From NCBI GenBank assembly GCA_963677325.2, contig CAXXGM010000004.1:6087-70086 (forward strand): a stretch of DNA of 64,000 nucleotides. Reading direction: 5' to 3'. Below, piece by piece: positions 24,673-32,474 of this stretch. Both the position numbers and the translations under genes were made by a program. The notes beneath the pieces were generated by a model, which ran no database searches, had not been told where the DNA came from, and was given only the letters and a program-made list of their open reading frames with translations. Origin of the DNA: G963677325 sp963677325. GTDB lineage: Bacteria > Bacteroidota > Bacteroidia > Bacteroidales > Prolixibacteraceae. The stretch's first letter is position 1. Every line of letters begins with the position of its first letter.

Positions 24673-27141
24673 TTAAATACCTAATCTGGATCTTCTTATT
24701 TGTTCAGAATCACTGAAATTTTGTCCTACTACATGACCCTTTAAAGGTACAATCTTTTCATGAATTGCATCGATAAACCATCCCGGTTGAGGGAAGAATG
24801 CTTTTTCCAGCTCATGGGCCGGTGTGATCCAGTTTCGGGAACCTAATACTACAGGCGGTGCATCCAGATAATCGAACGCCAGTTCAGTAATATTCTGTGC
24901 CAGATCATTGAGGAATGAACCCCGTCCGGTAGCATCCCCTGAGATTATTATCCGTCCGGTCTTCTTAACAGAAGCAATGACCTTTTCATAATTGAAAGGA
25001 ACAAGTGAACGGGCATCAATTACTTCGGCTGACATACCGTACTTTTCATCCAGGATCTTCGCTGCATCAAGAGCCCGGTAGAGAGTGGCGCCGATTGTAA
25101 GTATCGTTACATCTTTACCTTCGCGTTTTACATCCGGTTCTCCCATGGGAATTTCATAATATCCTTCGGGAACTCCTCCCTGATGGAATTGTTCACCAAT
25201 GTCATATATACGCTGACTTTCGAAGAAAATGACCGGGTCCGTTCCCTGAAGGGCACTGTTCATTAGCCCTTTGGCATCATAAGGGGTAGCGGGGAATACC
25301 ACTTTTAGCCCCGGGATGTGTGCAACCAGAGATGTCCAGTCCTGCGAATGCTGTGCTCCGTACTTTGAACCTACGGACACTCTTAATACCACTGGCATTC
25401 TCAGCACATTTCCGCTCATAGCCTGCCATTTGGGAAGTTGATTGAAAACTTCATCGCCACATCTTCCAAGGAAATCACAATACATGATTTCAGGGATCAC
25501 GCGGCCGCCGCACATGGCATAACCAATTGCAGTTCCTACGATCGAACCTTCAGAGATTGGAGAGTTGAACAGCCTGTTGTAAGGCAATGCTTCAGTTAAA
25601 CCTCGATATACGGCAAAAGCGCCTCCCCAGTCACGGTTTTCTTCACCGTAAGCAATGAGAGTAGGATCTTTATAGAAACGATCTACAATGGCCTCAAAAA
25701 TGCCATCGCGGAGCTGGTACTGTTTCATTTTAGAGAATGGTTTGCCGTCTTTATCAAAGGCAAATCTTTCCTTTTTAGAGATCTGTACAACTCTTGGATT
25801 TTCAACCATCGGATGATTAACCTCCGGGGTACGGTCTTCCATTTTATCAACAGACTGATTGGAGAAAATCATTTCGCCAATCTGATCAGGACGGTTTTGA
25901 ATGTTCATTCGCGGAGATACAGAATCGTCGATGGAGAGTTTAAACATCTCCAGAATAATATTTTTAACGTCCAGATTAATGGCTTCAAGATCAATTTGAT
26001 CCGTCACGTTGGCGTTGATCAGACTTTGGCCAAAGGAAAGGATACTGTCCTGTTCCTGCCATGCTTCTACCTCTTCTTTCGTACGGTAAGAAGAAGCATC
26101 AGAGGGGGAATGTCCGCTGTAGCGGTATGTCAATATTTCAAGAAGAACAGGGCCTTTCTTTTCTTCAATGATCTGACGTTTACGCCGGTATGCATCAATT
26201 ACGGCTAATGGATTATACCCATCAACCCTTTCCGCATGCATTTGTTCCGGATTTACTCCTGCACCAATTCTTGCCACCATCTGGTAGCCCATTGTTTCTC
26301 CGCAGGTTTGTCCACCCATACCGTATTGATTATTCATCACATTGAAGATAACCGGCAAACCGCCTTTCATGTCACCTCCCCAGAGCTGGGTAAACTGATC
26401 CATGGCTGCAAAGGAGAGACCTTCCCATACAGGACCACAAGCCATCGAGGCATCTCCAATATTGGCAACTACCAGTCCCTGTTTACGATTTACCTTCTTA
26501 TAAAGAGCGGCGCCTACAGCGATATCCCCGCTACCACCCACGATGGCATTATTGGGATAAACGCCAAAAGGAGTAAAGAACGCATGCATACTGCCGCCCA
26601 GTCCTTTATTGAAACCTGTTTCGCGGGCAAAGATCTCGGCTAATGTTCCATAAAGTAAAAACCGGCGGCCAAGTTCTTTAACAGTACCATGGAAGCCTTT
26701 CTTAACGATGCTCAGGATTTTACCCTCAAAGAATGATTCCATGACCTTCATCAGATCAGCATCTTCCAATTTTTGAATGGCACTAAGCCCTTTAGCAAGG
26801 ATTTCACCATGGCTGCGGTGAGAACCAAAAATAAAATCTTCTACCGTAAGAGTATAAGCCATTCCCACAGCAGCCGCTTCCTGTCCGGCAGAAAGGTGGG
26901 CAGGCCCTGGATGATCATAAGGAATTCCATTGTATTCGCCTGTTGTTTTAATCAGGTTCAACATGGTTTCAAATTCACGAATTACAACCATGTCGTGGTA
27001 AATCCTTAAAAAATCACTCTTGGAAAAATTCACTTTCTCTTCCTCGATTGTTTTTTGATACTGATTAACCGGGATCGGGTTAAATGTAATTTCACCCGCA
27101 TTTCTGGCGACCATCGGGTCTATAAATTGAACTTTAGGCAT
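24673..27141 (-). CDS. 2-oxoacid/acetoin dehydrogenase E1, alpha and beta subunits fused
   Basis: An 822-residue thiamine-diphosphate enzyme. The alpha half (about 40-400) has AHLSAGQEAAAVG, GSHRSHGE and the ThDP/Mg motif from GD (229-230) to NN (270-271). SYRTKEEVEAW ends the alpha fold. The beta half (about 475-822) has YGEENRDWGGAF, NSPISEGSIVGTAIGYAMCGGRVIPEIMYCDF, LRVSVG and VIDARSLVPF. E1 enzymes decarboxylate a 2-oxoacid or cleave a diketone and pass the acyl group to lipoyl-E2. The alpha half has an insertion before the NN motif compared with pyruvate dehydrogenase. It is the third gene of the operon, after E2 and E3. The substrate is not evident from sequence. Confidence 0.88.
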   Translation of the reverse strand: MPKVQFIDPMVARNAGEITFNPIPVNQYQKTIEEEKVNFSKSDFLRIYHDMVVIREFETMLNLIKTTGEYNGIPYDHPGPAHLSAGQEAAAVGMAYTLTVEDFIFGSHRSHGEILAKGLSAIQKLEDADLMKVMESFFEGKILSIVKKGFHGTVKELGRRFLLYGTLAEIFARETGFNKGLGGSMHAFFTPFGVYPNNAIVGGSGDIAVGAALYKKVNRKQGLVVANIGDASMACGPVWEGLSFAAMDQFTQLWGGDMKGGLPVIFNVMNNQYGMGGQTCGETMGYQMVARIGAGVNPEQMHAERVDGYNPLAVIDAYRRKRQIIEEKKGPVLLEILTYRYSGHSPSDASSYRTKEEVEAWQEQDSILSFGQSLINANVTDQIDLEAINLDVKNIILEMFKLSIDDSVSPRMNIQNRPDQIGEMIFSNQSVDKMEDRTPEVNHPMVENPRVVQISKKERFAFDKDGKPFSKMKQYQLRDGIFEAIVDRFYKDPTLIAYGEENRDWGGAFAVYRGLTEALPYNRLFNSPISEGSIVGTAIGYAMCGGRVIPEIMYCDFLGRCGDEVFNQLPKWQAMSGNVLRMPVVLRVSVGSKYGAQHSQDWTSLVAHIPGLKVVFPATPYDAKGLMNSALQGTDPVIFFESQRIYDIGEQFHQGGVPEGYYEIPMGEPDVKREGKDVTILTIGATLYRALDAAKILDEKYGMSAEVIDARSLVPFNYEKVIASVKKTGRIIISGDATGRGSFLNDLAQNITELAFDYLDAPPVVLGSRNWITPAHELEKAFFPQPGWFIDAIHEKIVPLKGHVVGQNFSDSEQIRRSRLGI

Positions 27142-27178
27142 ATTATGTGTTTTATTTTATCTTTTTTGTGTTTGAATA

Positions 27179-28549
27179 TCATTTAAATGCAAAAACTGTT
27201 TCCTTAAATATTTCAGATACTGTAGGATGAGGAAAAACGACTTCTTCCATTTCTTTGAGTGTCATTTCCATTTCGATAGCCATCGATGCTCCATAAATCA
27301 ATTCGCTGGATGGATTTCCAAGCATATGCACTCCCAAAACTTCTCCATATTTTGCTCCGACAATAACTTTACACAAGCCATTGCCACCTTCATTTTCGAT
27401 CATGAAACGTCCGGCAAAAGCCATCGGAAGTTTCACCACACGAACTTCGATGTTTTTTTCTTTAGCCGTATCCTCTGTTAGTCCTACTCCTGAGAATTCA
27501 GGATTAGTGTAAACAACACCGGGAATGGCGTTATAACGCATTCTGTCATTGCGTCCTGTAAGGTTATTTACAACAACTTCACCTTCACGGCTTGCCGTGT
27601 GGGCCAATAATGAGAAACCTGTTACATCGCCTGCTGCAAATACGTTGGGGACATTGGTTTTCATTTTTTCATCCACTTTGATCCCTCCCCTGTAGATTTC
27701 CACCCCCAGGTTCTCAAGACCAAATCCTTTGGTAACAGCCCTGCGGCCCACGCTCACCAGGATTTTATCTCCCTTTACAGATTGGGTCTGGCCCTCCTTC
27801 AGAAAAATCACTTCGTTCCCATTTACTTCTGTTACTTTGGATGATAAATGGAAAGTAATCCCTTTTTTGGTATACATCTGACGAAGCATAACACTCATTT
27901 CGCTATCCATACCGGTCAGTATTTCATCAAGCATTTCGACAATGGTAACGTTGGTTCCCATGCTGTTGAAAAAACTTGCGAATTCCATACCGATTACGCC
28001 ACCCCCTATGATCACCAGAGACTGAGGTACTTCTGTTAAGTTCAGAATTTCCCTGGCCGTAAGAAGTATTTCATTGGGAGTCGCTTCAAGTCCGGGAATA
28101 GGAGGAACCAATGCTTCAGATCCCGTAGAGATCATCAGATTGGCAGCCATGTATTCCTGTTCACCTGCAGTTATGGAGATTCCTTCAGAAGAACGCCCTT
28201 TGATGGTAGCTGCACTTTTTACTACCTCTACATGATATTCCTTCATGGCAGAAGCCACACCACCGACCAGCTTCTTAACCACTTTCTGCTTGCGGGACAT
28301 CATCTTTGCAAAATCATAAGTGACCTCTTTTGTATTTATACCGTACTTTCCACCTTCGATTGCGTGGTCATACAGTTTCGCGGCATAAAGCAATGCTTTT
28401 GTCGGGATACAGCCTTCATTAAGGCAAACACCACCCAACTCACCTTTTTCGAAAAGAACAACTTTTAAGCCTTTTTTGCCTGCACGTTCGGCGGCAACAT
28501 ATCCTGCGGGACCGGCTCCTATAATTGCAAGATCAAAATTTGTACTCAT
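27179..28549 (-). CDS. lpdA: Dihydrolipoyl dehydrogenase (E3)
   Basis: A 456-residue flavoprotein that reoxidises dihydrolipoamide with NAD+. FAD loop IIGAGPAGYVAA, redox disulfide C42/C47 in GGVCLNEGCIPTK, NAD loop IIGGGVIGMEFASFFNSMG, second FAD motif VFAAGDVTG, and the C-terminal HPTVSE carrying the catalytic His-Glu pair of the partner subunit are all present. It lies 17 bases after E2 and 37 bases before E1, so it is dedicated to this complex. Confidence 0.96.
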   Translation of the reverse strand: MSTNFDLAIIGAGPAGYVAAERAGKKGLKVVLFEKGELGGVCLNEGCIPTKALLYAAKLYDHAIEGGKYGINTKEVTYDFAKMMSRKQKVVKKLVGGVASAMKEYHVEVVKSAATIKGRSSEGISITAGEQEYMAANLMISTGSEALVPPIPGLEATPNEILLTAREILNLTEVPQSLVIIGGGVIGMEFASFFNSMGTNVTIVEMLDEILTGMDSEMSVMLRQMYTKKGITFHLSSKVTEVNGNEVIFLKEGQTQSVKGDKILVSVGRRAVTKGFGLENLGVEIYRGGIKVDEKMKTNVPNVFAAGDVTGFSLLAHTASREGEVVVNNLTGRNDRMRYNAIPGVVYTNPEFSGVGLTEDTAKEKNIEVRVVKLPMAFAGRFMIENEGGNGLCKVIVGAKYGEVLGVHMLGNPSSELIYGASMAIEMEMTLKEMEEVVFPHPTVSEIFKETVFAFK

Positions 28550-28566
28550 AACTGAATCTCCTTTCT

Positions 28567-29898
28567 TTATAATTCGAATTCAAGGTTTTCAATTTCAATG
28601 GCAATCTGTTTGAGAAAACGCGTTGCTTCTCCGCCATCCAAAGCCTGGTGGTTGTATGTAAGGCTCAATCCGATAAAAGGAACAAAGCCATAAACTCCAT
28701 CACCTAAATCTTTCGGTCTTGGAACAATGGTATTCACTCCAAGAATGGCCGATTGCGGCAAATTGATAACTGGAGTGAATATTTCAACTCCATAGTTGCC
28801 AAGGTTCGAGACCGTAAATGAGGCAGCCTCTGAAGATAACAATTCAGGATTGATATTTCCTTTGCGGCACATGACAGCTGTTTCCTTTAGCTGATTGGAA
28901 AGTCCTTTAATTGAAAGATCATCAGCGTTACGGATGACCGGAACCATTAATCCACGATCAGTATCTACCGCCACACCAAGGTGAACTTTATTGAAATATT
29001 TCATGTTTTCTCCAAGGAAATGAGAATTAACCTGCGGAAATTTAAGCAAAGCTTTGACAACCGCAAAACAAACCATGTCATTGAGGGTGATGTTTTCCGG
29101 GTTACCATTTTCATTTGCTTTCTTTGCCTTTTTGCGCAGCTCGAGTATCCTTCTGGCATCAGCGCCAAGATGATGGGTAAGTTGAGCAGAGTTCTGTAGG
29201 GAATTGAGCATTGCTTTGGCAATAAGCTTACGCATATTGGATAATTTCTTTATCTCGAAATCATTGCTGTAGACTGGATTTGTAACAGTAAGGTCTTTCG
29301 CAGTAACCGCACCGCCAAGACCTGTCCCTGTTCCTGCAGGTTGTAATTGTTCAGCTCCAGCCATTTTCTTTGCCAGGGGAGTCGTTTTGGGAGAACTTTC
29401 AATTGAGGCACGTACATCCTGTTCAATGATCCTTCCCTTGGGACCGCTTCCTTTGATAGTTCCTATTGAAACACCTTCTTTTTCTGCAAGATTTTTAGCT
29501 CTTGGGGATATAAAAGATTCCAATTCCGAAGCATTTTCCTGTTGCGCAGGTTCTGACTTCTGAACTTCAGGCTTTGGAGACTCCTCAGCTACCGTTGGTT
29601 TCTTCTCTGTTTGATGCGCCGGAGCAGCATTCACAATACCGATACTTCCAGCTGATTCGCCTTCTGCGCCGATAACACATACATTGGTTAAAACCGGAAC
29701 CTCATCGCCGGTTTCATAAAAGATCTCTAATAAATATCCATCCACGGGAGCTTCCTCCTCAAAGGATGCCTTATCGGTTTCGTAAGCAAAGAGGATTTCC
29801 CCTTTAGTTACTTTGTCGCCTTTTTTCTTGTTCCATTCTGTAATGATACAACTTTCAACAGATTGGCCTTGCTTAGGCATAATTACGGGTGTAGCCAT
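28567..29898 (-). CDS. Lipoyl-dependent acyltransferase (E2) of a 2-oxoacid/acetoin dehydrogenase complex
   Basis: A 443-residue protein. A single lipoyl domain (1-78) has the modified lysine K43 in ETDKASF, followed by an Ala/Pro/Glu-rich linker (about 90-125). The peripheral-subunit-binding domain is at about 128-165 (SPRAKNLAEKEGVSIGTIKGSGPKGRI). The catalytic domain is about 210-443, with the active site NHQALDGG (H417, D421). It transfers the acyl group to CoA and forms the core binding E1 and E3. It is the first gene of the operon, with a TATCTTTG promoter box 18 bases upstream and a GntR-like palindrome beyond it. Confidence 0.93.
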   Translation of the reverse strand: MATPVIMPKQGQSVESCIITEWNKKKGDKVTKGEILFAYETDKASFEEEAPVDGYLLEIFYETGDEVPVLTNVCVIGAEGESAGSIGIVNAAPAHQTEKKPTVAEESPKPEVQKSEPAQQENASELESFISPRAKNLAEKEGVSIGTIKGSGPKGRIIEQDVRASIESSPKTTPLAKKMAGAEQLQPAGTGTGLGGAVTAKDLTVTNPVYSNDFEIKKLSNMRKLIAKAMLNSLQNSAQLTHHLGADARRILELRKKAKKANENGNPENITLNDMVCFAVVKALLKFPQVNSHFLGENMKYFNKVHLGVAVDTDRGLMVPVIRNADDLSIKGLSNQLKETAVMCRKGNINPELLSSEAASFTVSNLGNYGVEIFTPVINLPQSAILGVNTIVPRPKDLGDGVYGFVPFIGLSLTYNHQALDGGEATRFLKQIAIEIENLEFEL

Positions 29899-29915
29899 AG
29901 AAAAAATATTTTCTG

Positions 29916-29948
29916 CAAAGATATTTTATTGAACTTGTCTTTACAAGT
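29916..29948 (-). promoter_or_regulatory. Promoter and GntR-type operator of the E2-E3-E1-PHP-SDR-ADH operon
   Basis: On the minus strand TATCTTTG (29916-29923) matches TAnnTTTG and lies 18 bases from the E2 start. Just upstream, ACTTGT-CTTT-ACAAGT (29933-29948) is a perfect 6+6 palindrome resembling GntR/HutC sites. It would cover the -33 region, so binding should block transcription. The divergent gene encodes a GntR/UTRA regulator. Confidence 0.55.
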
Positions 29949-30071
29949 AAAATTGATTATAATTTTGTTTTTTAAGATATATTCATATAAATCATTGAAT
30001 ATCAATTTATAAAATTTAATTCAATAATTTATCATGTAAATACAATTATTTCTTTTCATTTGAAATTATAT

Positions 30072-30079
30072 TACTTTTG
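30072..30079 (+). promoter_or_regulatory. -7 promoter box for the gntR-type gene
   Basis: TACTTTTG matches TAnnTTTG, 33 bases before the ATG at 30112. It makes the TTG at 30094 an unlikely start, since that would leave almost no leader. Confidence 0.55.
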
Positions 30080-30111
30080 TCAATGAAGGCGAATTGTCGT
30101 TATTTATTAAT

Positions 30112-30828
30112 ATGAGATCAGAATCTTCCATACCTCAGCATCGCATCGTTTATGAAATTCTTCGTAAACATATCACTGAAGGAGTATTTGCAGGCGGTGA
30201 TCTGCTTCCTTCAGAGAATGAATTATGCACGGTCCACAAGGTAACACGTCCTACAATCCGCAGAGCGCTGGAAAGGCTCGCCAACGAAGGATATATTGTC
30301 CGGCATCAGGGAAAAGGGAGCATTGTAAAGGGAGTGCCTCAGGGTATCGGCATTCTTTCGCTGACGGGAACTACTTCAGCTATTGGTAAAGATTACCTTC
30401 AGACTCACATAATCGTAAAACCTGAAGTTAGAAGTTGGGAAGAAGCTTTTACTTTTCCTTTAAGCCTAAGAGAAAAGGAGTCTGGATGCATTTATCTTGA
30501 ACGATTACGTCTTGTAAATAACAAACCTGTTTTCTTTGATTTTACAATGATTCCCAACATTAATCTGCCACGATTCACCTCACGAAATTTTGAAAATAAA
30601 TCTCTTTTTGATATCCTGCGCAAGAATTATCAGATCGAAGTAAAAGGGGGAGAACAAAAGCTTTTAGCTATTAAAGCAGACGAACGGCTCCAGAAGTTTT
30701 TTAAGGTTTCGGCAGGTCATCCCGTTTTACAGCTTAACAGAAAAATTGAGACCAACAGACCTGAATTTTATATTTACAGTAAGGTATTTTGCAACACGGA
30801 TGAGTATACTTTATACGGGACATTTTAA
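30112..30828 (+). CDS. GntR-family regulator (HutC/UTRA subfamily), likely controls the divergent operon
   Basis: A 238-residue transcription factor. The N-terminal winged helix (about 5-75) reads PQHRIVYEILRKHITEGVFAGG...LPSENELCTVHKVTRPTIRRALERLANEGYIVRHQGKGSIV, the GntR signature. Residues about 90-238 form a UTRA effector-binding domain, ending RKIETNRPEFYIYSKVFCNTDEYTLYG. ATG 30112 is preferred to a TTG six codons upstream. It is divergent from the E2-first operon across a region with a perfect ACTTGT/ACAAGT palindrome, so it is likely a repressor relieved by a pathway metabolite, probably a sugar phosphate as in other UTRA proteins. Confidence 0.88.
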   Translation: MRSESSIPQHRIVYEILRKHITEGVFAGGDLLPSENELCTVHKVTRPTIRRALERLANEGYIVRHQGKGSIVKGVPQGIGILSLTGTTSAIGKDYLQTHIIVKPEVRSWEEAFTFPLSLREKESGCIYLERLRLVNNKPVFFDFTMIPNINLPRFTSRNFENKSLFDILRKNYQIEVKGGEQKLLAIKADERLQKFFKVSAGHPVLQLNRKIETNRPEFYIYSKVFCNTDEYTLYGTF

Positions 30829-30911
30829 TGATATTAAATAATAAGATTTAGAAGATCTGTTAAATGATTCATCAGGTGATAACCGGTTAGTTTTTAATAT
30901 TTTGCATAATT

Positions 30912-30942
30912 AAAAATGACCTCCGAATTGAAGGCCATTTTT
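30912..30942. terminator. Bidirectional terminator between gntR and the WMxxGxYW gene
   Basis: AAAAATGaCCT and AGGcCATTTTT pair around an eight-base loop with one internal mismatch, giving a T tract on either strand between convergent genes. Confidence 0.7.
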
Positions 30943-30982
30943 AATTAAAGTTGAAGATATATTGATTTAAATGATTCTAAGG

Positions 30983-31384
30983 CTATTTCTTATTTGAACC
31001 ATTATCGGATTTCCAGTAGGAGCCGCTTGTCATAAAAGACTTAAGGTCTGAAACAACATTTTTCTTAACCTCTTCTTTTCCTCTGGGCTCACTCCAATAA
31101 CTGCCATCAGACATCCATTTGCTGAGTTCATTTGAAAATTCAGAATTAGAAACTTCTGCGGAATTTTCCTTTTCCCAGTAAGAACCCTTATTCATCCAAT
31201 TCTGGAGTGTTTCCGTGAATGCCTCAGCTTTTGATTCGGATACATTAAAAGTTGATTTCTCAAGTTCAGCATTTTTCCCTGATGTCGGATTTTCTTTCGT
31301 TGTTGCGAAGCTAACAGTGGAAATCAATGCAACGATAATCAAAGCTATCAGATTTTTCCCAATGTTGTAATTTTTTGTTTTCAT
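30983..31384 (-). CDS. Small exported protein with three WMxxGxYW repeats
   Basis: A 133-residue protein I do not recognise. A signal peptide (about 1-27, LIALIIVALISTVSFA) is followed by a charged region. Three copies of an aromatic motif are spaced exactly 27 residues apart: WMNKGSYW (63-70), WMSDGSYW (90-97) and FMTSGSYW (117-124). Each is preceded by a short predicted helix (ETLQN, NELSK, SDLKS). The repeats are near the C-terminus, which ends in Lys/Asn. No cysteines are present. A paralogue with two repeats lies just upstream (31713-32114). It is probably periplasmic or surface-exposed, function unknown. Confidence 0.7.
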   Translation of the reverse strand: MKTKNYNIGKNLIALIIVALISTVSFATTKENPTSGKNAELEKSTFNVSESKAEAFTETLQNWMNKGSYWEKENSAEVSNSEFSNELSKWMSDGSYWSEPRGKEEVKKNVVSDLKSFMTSGSYWKSDNGSNKK

Positions 31385-31712
31385 ATTCTATGTTTTTTTA
31401 TCTTCTTTTTTGTCCCTGACTATACTTCCAATCAGTTATGTAAAGATACGCATCAATTGTGCCAAAGTGTGTAAATAACTGATTAAGCTTATATTATAGA
31501 AAAATTAATTTAAGGGAATTTACGTACTGTACGCTTAACGTTTACATGATGTTCGTTTTCGAACAAATTATGAAATAGGAAAGATTTACATAACATTGGG
31601 AGAGTATCGTTTTAATTATTAGTGTTTTCCAAATAAGAGGAAATAACAAAAACGGAAGAGGCCGGATGATTATTCCCGGCCTCTTTTCGTTAATATTGTC
31701 GTTTGTTAACTA
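31385..31712. promoter_or_regulatory. Intergenic stretch between the two WMxxGxYW genes: operator-like inverted repeat and terminator
   Basis: AATCAGTTAT (31430-31439) and ATAACTGATT (31475-31484) are perfect complements about 46 bases upstream of the downstream gene. A 10-bp hairpin AAGAGGCCGG/CCGGCCTCTT (31656-31665, 31676-31685) ends the upstream paralogue. No gene is seen in the remainder. Confidence 0.45.
31656..31685 (-). terminator. Terminator of the upstream WMxxGxYW paralogue
   Basis: Perfect 10-bp GC-rich stem with a 10-base loop, followed on the minus strand by a CCGTTTTTGTT tract. It lies 28 bases past the stop at 31713, so the two paralogues are separate transcripts. Confidence 0.75.
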
Positions 31713-32114
31713 TTATTCACCTTCGTTTTCGGCAATTATTTCGTGATAGTCATTGTTTTTATTCAAATTGCCTTCTTCATTTTCTTCCCAATACTTCCCT
31801 TCTTTCATCCATTCAACCAACATCTTCATGGTTCCTTCCGATTGTGGTTCATCCTGAACAAGTTCCCAGTATTGACCACTGTTCATCCATGACTTCAGTG
31901 TAAGGGCCAGTTCATTGTTAACAGTTTCCTTACCTGTAAAATAGTCGTCCATTAAAGCATTTGGCAGAGTATTTATGCCTTCAGCAAAGCTTGCCAGACT
32001 TGGATCCTTTGGCAATTCCTGTGCTTTGACAGAGATTAAAAAAGCCAGTGATAAAACCAGTAATAAGCTGATTACCTTGGTCTCTATCTGCGGGTAATAT
32101 ATTCTTGTTTTCAT
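31713..32114 (-). CDS. Small exported protein with two WMxxGxYW repeats
   Basis: A 133-residue paralogue of the gene at 30983-31384. It has a signal peptide (VISLLLVLSLAFLISVKAQ) and two aromatic motifs, WMNSGQYW (76-83) and WMKEGKYW (102-109), 26 residues apart, each following a short helix (LTLKS, KMLVE). The C-terminus is acidic (EENEEG, AENEGE), while the paralogue's is basic. A good ribosome-binding sequence (GGAGGA about 8 bases before the ATG, minus strand) supports the start. The function is unknown. The shared length and repeat pitch suggest a duplicated family. Confidence 0.7.
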   Translation of the reverse strand: MKTRIYYPQIETKVISLLLVLSLAFLISVKAQELPKDPSLASFAEGINTLPNALMDDYFTGKETVNNELALTLKSWMNSGQYWELVQDEPQSEGTMKMLVEWMKEGKYWEENEEGNLNKNNDYHEIIAENEGE

Positions 32115-32474
32115 TTTAAGTCCTCCTATTTTTTGTATCAGTTATTCTTTGCTGTAAATATTTCATAATGCATGCCAAAGATCATAACATATTGTCTTAA
32201 AATATAATACAAGATCATACGATTGCCAGGCACCTATAACATCTGTACGGTGGCAGGCACATAAATGCACGAAAGTGAACACTAAAAAACAGGGAAGGCT
32301 CTAATCAAATCATAAATAGAAAGTTTCTGTAAATTGATCTTCTTGTTAATCTCAACTCAGATCGAAAGAAATGTTTTTCCTGTATCGTAAATAAATTGTG
32401 ATCGATGAATGCAGCAATTGAGCAATTGCAGTGGCCATTTCAATCAGAGTCTTAGTTGTAAGTACTCCAATTAA
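32115..32474. other. Gene-free stretch upstream of the two-repeat gene
   Basis: It holds the ribosome-binding site of the gene ending at 31713. It also has a GGTGGCAGGC motif at about 32251-32260, opposed by an imperfect inverted copy (TTGCCAGGCACC, about 32223-32234). The same GGTGGCAGGC word occurs near 51937 and 53904 next to GGTACGA arrays. Nothing else is recognised. Confidence 0.4.
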
